Source of the DNA: Micromonospora globbae
Lineage (GTDB): Bacteria > Actinomycetota > Actinomycetes > Mycobacteriales > Micromonosporaceae
NCBI RefSeq assembly: GCF_003610785.1
Contig: NZ_RAQQ01000002.1
Coordinates: 124,001-188,000, forward strand
Direction of reading: 5' to 3'
Length of the DNA stretch: 64,000 nt
Below, in pieces: positions 60,511 through 64,000 of this stretch. The stretch's first letter is position 1. Every line of letters begins with the position of its first letter. The notes below the pieces were generated by a model. That model searched no databases and was not told the DNA's origin. It worked only from the letters and a program-made list of their open reading frames with translations. The position numbers and the translations under genes are program-made.

Positions 60511-60861
60511 ATGGTGCCGTTCACCGTCACGTACGCCGAGCGCGATGGCGGTGGCACGTGCCTGCGCCTCACGGGGGAGCTCGACATGAGCACCGCGGAG
60601 GAGTTCAACGCGGCGGTCGACCGCCTGACCGCCGCCGGCGAGCGTCGCCTCCTGGTCGACCTCACCGAGCTCACGTTCTGCGACTCCACCGGCATCGCGG
60701 CCTTCCTCCGCGGTGACCACCGCGCCGCCGCCGAGGGCGGGTGGCTGCGGTTGACCGGCGCGTCCGGCGCCGTCGACCGGGTGCTGCGGCTGACCGGCGT
60801 CGCCCAGGTGCTCGCCTACGACGCGAGGGCGGGCGACCCGGCGCCGCGAGCCGCTCCCTGA
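60511..60861 (+). CDS. STAS-domain anti-sigma factor antagonist, copy 2
   Basis: A 116-residue STAS protein. L-R-L-T-G-E-L-D-M-S-T-A-E-E-F and L-V-D-L-T-E-L-T-F-C-D-S-T-G-I-A-A-F give a complete RsbV/SpoIIAA fold with the phosphorylatable serine in D-S-T-G. GAGGAGG precedes ATG 60511. It has its own -10 box 67 bp after the cobalamin protein, so it may be read both with that operon and separately. It is a probable substrate of the adjacent PP2C. No anti-sigma kinase or sigma factor of this type is near. Confidence 0.9.
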   Translation: MVPFTVTYAERDGGGTCLRLTGELDMSTAEEFNAAVDRLTAAGERRLLVDLTELTFCDSTGIAAFLRGDHRAAAEGGWLRLTGASGAVDRVLRLTGVAQVLAYDARAGDPAPRAAP

Positions 60862-60928
60862 TCGGTTAGATTTCCCCGCCGGCACGTGACCGTGATGTCC
60901 CGTTCCACCGACCAGAGGCAGGTAGCTC

Positions 60929-61375
60929 ATGGGCGCAGACAGCCCGAACCCGGTCCGCATCCTCGTGGTGGACGACGACCCGGGTGACGTGCTCATGATC
61001 GAGGAGGCCCTCCAGGACTCCGAGGTCGAGAAGATCATCGACGTCGTCGGCGACGGGCAGGAGGCCATGGAGTTCCTCCGGCGGGAGGGCCGGCACAGCG
61101 ACGCCGTCCGGCCGGACGTCATCCTGCTCGACCTCAACATGCCCCGGATGGACGGTCGCCAGGTGCTCGGCGAGGTCAAGCAGGACGAGGACCTGCGGAC
61201 GATCCCGATCGTCGTGCTGACCACCTCGAACGCCGACACCGACGTGCTGGGCAGCTACACGCTGCAGGCCAACGCGTACGTCACCAAGCCCATCGACCTG
61301 GACGACTTCAACGACGTGGTGCACCGCATCGACGAGTTCTTCGGCCGGGTCGTCGTGCTGCCGCGGCGCCGCTGA
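60929..61375 (+). CDS. Single-domain response regulator, Rcp1-like
   Basis: A 148-residue CheY-like receiver with no output domain. I-L-V-V-D-D-D-P-G-D-V-L-M-I-E-E-A-L and D-V-I-L-L-D-L-N-M-P-R-M-D-G hold the acidic pocket and phospho-aspartate. V-V-L-T-T-S and Y-V-T-K-P complete the active site, and Lys is conserved. The D-D-D-P-x-D N-terminus and L-D-L-N-M-P form are typical of the Rcp1 family that serves phytochromes and similar kinases. No histidine kinase is adjacent. It lies 67 bp after the STAS gene. Confidence 0.85.
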   Translation: MGADSPNPVRILVVDDDPGDVLMIEEALQDSEVEKIIDVVGDGQEAMEFLRREGRHSDAVRPDVILLDLNMPRMDGRQVLGEVKQDEDLRTIPIVVLTTSNADTDVLGSYTLQANAYVTKPIDLDDFNDVVHRIDEFFGRVVVLPRRR

Positions 61376-61518
61376 GCCGGACGCCCGGGGTGGGCGACCG
61401 GCCGTGTGCCGGGCGGCCTCTCGGATGCTGAACATTTCTCCCGAACGCCCGCGCCGCCGCCCCTCGCGCCGGAGGATCCAGGTGGGGAAGAGTTTCCAGC
61501 TGCCTGGGGGGCGACAGC

Positions 61519-62061
61519 ATGAGGTTCTCGGTGGTCGAGATCGGCTACGACCGGCGGCAGGTCGACTCCTGCCTCGATGAGCTGGGTGTCCGGTTGACCC
61601 GGCTCGCGGCGTGGGCGGAGAGCACCGCGGGGACGGGGCGGGAGTGGGACCGGATCCGGCGGGAGGCGGCCGGGCTCTGCGGCCTGCTGCGCCGGTACGA
61701 CGTGGACGACGCGGCCGTGGTCGGGCGCCACGCCGGCGAGGTGGAACGGGAGGCGGCGGCGATCCTCGCCCGGGCGCGCTTCGAGCTGGACGCGGCGCGC
61801 GAGGAGGCCCGGCAGGTGCGCGAGCGGGCGTACGCCGAGGCCGTGCAGGCCCGCCGGGAGTTCGAGGCGGCGTTGCAGGCCCGCCGCCGGCGCGAGGCGC
61901 GCGCGGACGAGATCCTCGGCGGCGTGGCCGTCGAGCCGGTGCCCGTGGACACCCCGACAGCGGCGGCCGCGACGACCGGGTCGGGGGTGCCGGCGACCCG
62001 CGGGGCGGCCGTCGGCGCGGGCGACCCGCCCGGCGGGCGCGACGAGGCCCGGGCGGGGTGA
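61519..62061 (+). CDS. DivIVA-like coiled-coil protein
   Basis: A 180-residue protein. The N-terminus F-S-V-V-E-I-G-Y-D-R-R-Q-V-D-S-C-L-D-E-L resembles the DivIVA/Wag31 N-terminal motif (G-Y-x-x-x-x-V-D-x-F). Residues about 75-135 form a long Ala/Glu/Arg coiled coil. The last 45 residues are low complexity. DivIVA-type proteins mark cell poles and curved membranes, but this short version lacks the C-terminal tetramer region, so its role is unclear. ATG 61519 lies after a GGGGGG run. Confidence 0.7.
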   Translation: MRFSVVEIGYDRRQVDSCLDELGVRLTRLAAWAESTAGTGREWDRIRREAAGLCGLLRRYDVDDAAVVGRHAGEVEREAAAILARARFELDAAREEARQVRERAYAEAVQARREFEAALQARRRREARADEILGGVAVEPVPVDTPTAAAATTGSGVPATRGAAVGAGDPPGGRDEARAG

Positions 62062-62068
62062 CCGGCGC

Positions 62069-62923
62069 TCAGCTGGTGAGCGCCTCGACGACGGTGGTGG
62101 CCCGCTCCTCGTGCTGGGCGTACGCGTCGGGGAACGCGGAGACCTGGACCGTCTGGGCGGCGACAGTGAGGCTCATGTCCTGCCAGCCGGGCACCTCGAG
62201 CAGCGCCAGGTAGAACGCCTTCGCGGCGTACGCCGGCCGCATGAGGTCCTGCACCGTGCCCCAGCCGCTGCTGGGCCGCTGCTGGAACAGGCCGACCGAG
62301 TCGTGGTCCCAGCCGATGGCCTGGTGGGGGTAGTTCTGCGACTCGGGCAGCACGCCGCTGGCGTAGTTGTAGAGGTTGCTCTCCTGCATGGCGGTCGCCA
62401 CGGCGATGACCAGGCCCCGCTTGGGGACGTCGAGTTCGCGGCCGACGTCGACGATGATCTTCGCGTTGTCCATCTGCGCCTGCGTGAGCCCGGCGACCGG
62501 CCGCGGCTTGCGCGGCTTCGGGGGCTTCTTCGGCGCCTTCTTCTTCGTGGCGGTCGGGCTGGGCGTGGGGCTGGGGCTGGCGCTGGTGGGGGTGGGGGTC
62601 GGTGCGGCGGTCCGCTCCAGCGACCGGGAGGCCCGCTGGTCGGCCAGTGCCGCCCGGTCGGCGACGGCCTCCGCCAGCGGCTCCCTCCGCTCGACGGTGT
62701 CGTCCCGGGTGCCGGCGTACGCGGCCACACCCAGGCAGCAGGTGACGCCGGCGGCGAGGGCGGCCCGGACGGGCGTCGAGGTCAACAGCCTCCGCCCGCG
62801 GCGCGGAGGGGGTTCCGCCGCGCGGTGCCGACCAGTCGTCCGTTCGGTGGATGCCGGGTCGGTGGACCGGGTCGTGGGCTGGGGATCCTGTTGCTTCTGC
62901 TCGGAGGGGTCGTCGGGATGCAC
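62069..62923 (-). CDS. Membrane-anchored lysozyme-fold (transglycosylase-like) protein
   Basis: A 284-residue protein. A charged head is followed by one hydrophobic helix (about 52-70) and a Pro/Thr/Lys-rich linker. The C-terminal 140 residues look like a lysozyme/SLT fold: A-T-A-M-Q-E-S-N-L-Y-N-Y provides the catalytic Glu181, and D-S-V-G-L-F-Q-Q-R-P-S-S-G-W-G and Y-A-A-K-A-F-Y are typical of actinobacterial peptidoglycan hydrolases. It is convergent with the DivIVA-like gene, 7 bp apart. GTG 62923 lies 6 nt after TAGCCT with no ribosome binding site, so it is leaderless. Confidence 0.78.
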   Translation of the reverse strand: MHPDDPSEQKQQDPQPTTRSTDPASTERTTGRHRAAEPPPRRGRRLLTSTPVRAALAAGVTCCLGVAAYAGTRDDTVERREPLAEAVADRAALADQRASRSLERTAAPTPTPTSASPSPTPSPTATKKKAPKKPPKPRKPRPVAGLTQAQMDNAKIIVDVGRELDVPKRGLVIAVATAMQESNLYNYASGVLPESQNYPHQAIGWDHDSVGLFQQRPSSGWGTVQDLMRPAYAAKAFYLALLEVPGWQDMSLTVAAQTVQVSAFPDAYAQHEERATTVVEALTS

Positions 62924-62935
62924 CCGCCGAGGCTA
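62921..62935 (-). promoter_or_regulatory. -10 box and leaderless start of the lysozyme-fold gene
   Basis: Minus-strand TAGCCT (62935-62930) precedes GTG 62923 by 6 nt. GGTGGC...GCCACC arms (62969-62974 and 62989-62994), with a 14-nt spacer, lie about 35-60 bp upstream of the box and could be an operator. Confidence 0.5.
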
Positions 62936-63321
62936 AAAAGTCGGCGGCCAGAAGCCACCCGCCTGGTTGGTGGCATGCGTCACAATTTGCCACCTTCTAC
63001 CGGATCATCGGGGGCACCCGACCAGGAAGAGGGTGAAGCGCTCCTGTCCGATATCGCGGATATAGCCGGAACAGGGGGATGACCCGGGCGGATGGGTGAT
63101 CTTGGTCAGGCGCACCCACGCCGTCCCGCGCCTCGGCCGTACGGCCGATACGACGACCGGCCGTACGGTCACCCGCCGGGTGGGACGGACGCCCCATCGG
63201 GCGGCGTCCCCCGGACCCGGCACTCCCGGCACGCCGGCCCGGTACCCCGCCGGCTGGGCACCACGCCGGTCCCGGCCGGCGTCAGCGCCGGACGTTCTCC
63301 GCGCCGGTCTTCCCGGCCGCG
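62936..63321. other. Intergenic region with palindromes and tandem repeat
   Basis: No gene is supported in these 386 bp. They hold the GGTGGC/GCCACC inverted repeat near 62969-62994, a hairpin of CCTGTCCG-type arms around 63043-63075 enclosing CGATATCG, the palindrome CGGCCGTACGGCCG (63134-63147), and the 40-bp repeat that continues into the OsmC gene. Confidence 0.45.
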
Positions 63322-63340
63322 TCAGCGCCGGCCGTTCTCC
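63261..63340. repeat. 40-bp tandem repeat spanning the stop codon of the OsmC gene
   Basis: GTCAGCGCCGG-N-CGTTCTCCG occurs at 63281 and again at 63321, exactly 40 bp apart, within longer similar units. The copy at 63301-63340 encodes the OsmC C-terminus and stop; the other copy is a degenerate duplicate just downstream of the gene. Confidence 0.75.
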
Positions 63341-63747
63341 GCCGGCGTGACCGTGAGCCGGTGCCGGCTGTTGTCGCCGCTGGAGAACGGCCAGAGTCGG
63401 TCGGCGTGTTCGACCAGGTCGGCCAGCTGCTGCCGGGTCAGCCCGGCGGACGCGATCGAGGCGTGCACGTCGGCCCGGTAGCGCCCGTCGGCGTCGCGCC
63501 CGAGCTTCGCCTCGGCCCGCACCTTGACGGTGTGCGCCTCGTCGGTGATCCGACCGGCCGCCTCGACGGCCGCGTGGTGCAGGCAGGACGCGAACGCCGC
63601 GGCCAGCAGCTGCTCCGGGCGCAGGCCCGTGCAGTGCGCCGCGAGCGGGGACGCCAGCGAGCTGGAGAGCCCGCCGTCGTCGGTACGTACGTGGCCGCCC
63701 TCGGCGGTCGCGGCGGCCTCATGCAGCCAGGAACTCGGGTCCGACAT
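63322..63747 (-). CDS. OsmC/Ohr family protein lacking the second conserved cysteine
   Basis: A 141-residue OsmC-fold protein. P-E-Q-L-L-A-A-A-F-A-S-C-L-H-H-A-A carries the peroxidatic cysteine, Cys55. In Ohr proteins a second cysteine lies in a C-P-Y-S/C-P-F-S motif; here the aligned stretch reads L-W-P-F-S with Trp119. Cys39 is a possible but unlikely substitute. It may therefore be a non-canonical thiol protein rather than a standard organic hydroperoxide reductase. ATG 63747 is preceded by GGGAGGAACG. The gene's 3' end is duplicated downstream. Confidence 0.8.
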   Translation of the reverse strand: MSDPSSWLHEAAATAEGGHVRTDDGGLSSSLASPLAAHCTGLRPEQLLAAAFASCLHHAAVEAAGRITDEAHTVKVRAEAKLGRDADGRYRADVHASIASAGLTRQQLADLVEHADRLWPFSSGDNSRHRLTVTPAENGRR

Positions 63748-63849
63748 GGGCGTTCCTCCCGTCAGTCACCCGCCCGGCTACCCGGCCCTCGACCGGTGAA
63801 ACCGGCGTCGACGCCGCCCGCGGGCGTGCGCCGGCCGGTCGGCTCGGGG

Positions 63850-63949
63850 CTCCCGGCGCCCGTCGGCCTCAAGCCTCCCGGCGCCCGTCGGGCTCAGGCC
63901 TCCCGGCGCCCGTCGGGCTCAGGCCTCCCGGCGCCCGTCGGGGCGCTCG
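63850..63949. repeat. 25-bp tandem repeat, four copies
   Basis: CTCCCGGCGCCCGTCGG recurs at 63850, 63875, 63900 and 63925, a strict 25-bp period. The last copy overlaps the 3' end and stop of the gene that enters from the right edge. The others extend past that stop. Because 25 is not a multiple of 3, each copy is in another frame. Confidence 0.85.
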
Positions 63950-64000
63950 GGCACCGCGACGGCCTCGGTGACCGCCGTCGCCGCCCGCTCACTCCACGGG
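63919..64000 (-). CDS. C-terminus of an unidentified gene (5' end outside window)
   Basis: On the minus strand a frame is open from the window edge to a TGA at 63921-63919, encoding about 26 residues (ending P-D-G-R-R-E-A). Almost every third base is G or C, as in real genes here. It is too short to assign a family. Confidence 0.4.
   Translation of the reverse strand, partial: PWSERAATAVTEAVAVPERPDGRREA

Noticed and set aside
63850..63949. Possible CRISPR array
   Set aside because: The four 25-bp units are contiguous with no unique spacers, and no cas genes are present.

Overview
The window is chromosomal DNA from a very GC-rich actinobacterium, most likely Micromonosporaceae (Micromonospora or a close relative). 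This rests on near-exclusive G/C third codon positions, many GTG starts, GTGA/ATGA start-stop overlaps, many leaderless genes with TANNNT -10 boxes 6-9 nt before the start codon, an ergothioneine operon, Mn riboswitches of actinobacterial type and many actinobacterial DUF families. The genus is an inference. I saw no rRNA, tRNA, CRISPR array, transposase or phage gene.

Layout. 1-2.4 kb: a secreted GH43 glycosidase cut by the window edge, and an ArsR-type regulator. 2.5-9.9 kb: a P450 overlapping a PEP-mutase/isocitrate-lyase family enzyme, a LAS-type metallopeptidase paired with an asparagine synthetase, a DUF1203 protein, a PfkB kinase and an Ntn-hydrolase lipoprotein. 10-17.8 kb: divergent LVIVD and DUF305 genes around a CRP-like site, then a two-component system and a MacB/FtsX-type ABC transporter. 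17.8-22.8 kb: nucleotide-sugar dehydrogenase, Ser/Thr kinase, ECF sigma factor and a Gly/Asn-rich membrane protein. 23-27.5 kb: egtABCD. 27.5-28.6 kb: a riboswitch-controlled GDT1 transporter and a small acidic protein.

29-35 kb is an exopolysaccharide/cell-surface block: BY-kinase, tail-to-tail tyrosine phosphatase, glycosyltransferase, DUF4012 protein and an LPVTG-anchored protein. 35-48 kb holds pirin, small DUF proteins, two glycosyltransferase pairs, a riboswitch-controlled TerC protein and a molybdopterin oxidoreductase/reductase/zinc-ribbon operon. 48-56.9 kb: Tat-exported M28 peptidase, a frameshifted glycogen-debranching-type enzyme, NDH-2, AI-2E family permease, spermidine-synthase-like protein and a DUF2267 protein.

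The most interesting part is 57.1-61.4 kb. It has two STAS antagonists, a PAS-GAF-SpoIIE (PP2C) phosphatase translationally coupled to a stand-alone cobalamin-binding protein, and an Rcp1-like response regulator. The cobalamin protein carries the W-x9-E-H signature of CarH-type B12 photoreceptors but has no DNA-binding domain. This suggests light- or B12-controlled partner switching. The window ends with a DivIVA-like coiled coil, a lysozyme-fold secreted protein, an OsmC protein lacking the usual second cysteine, and the tail of an unidentified gene.

Regulation visible in the sequence includes two candidate yybP-ykoY Mn2+ riboswitches, long GC-rich hairpins between convergent genes, a CRP-type palindrome, a LacI-like palindrome before the GH43 gene, and tandem repeats lying directly after stop codons.
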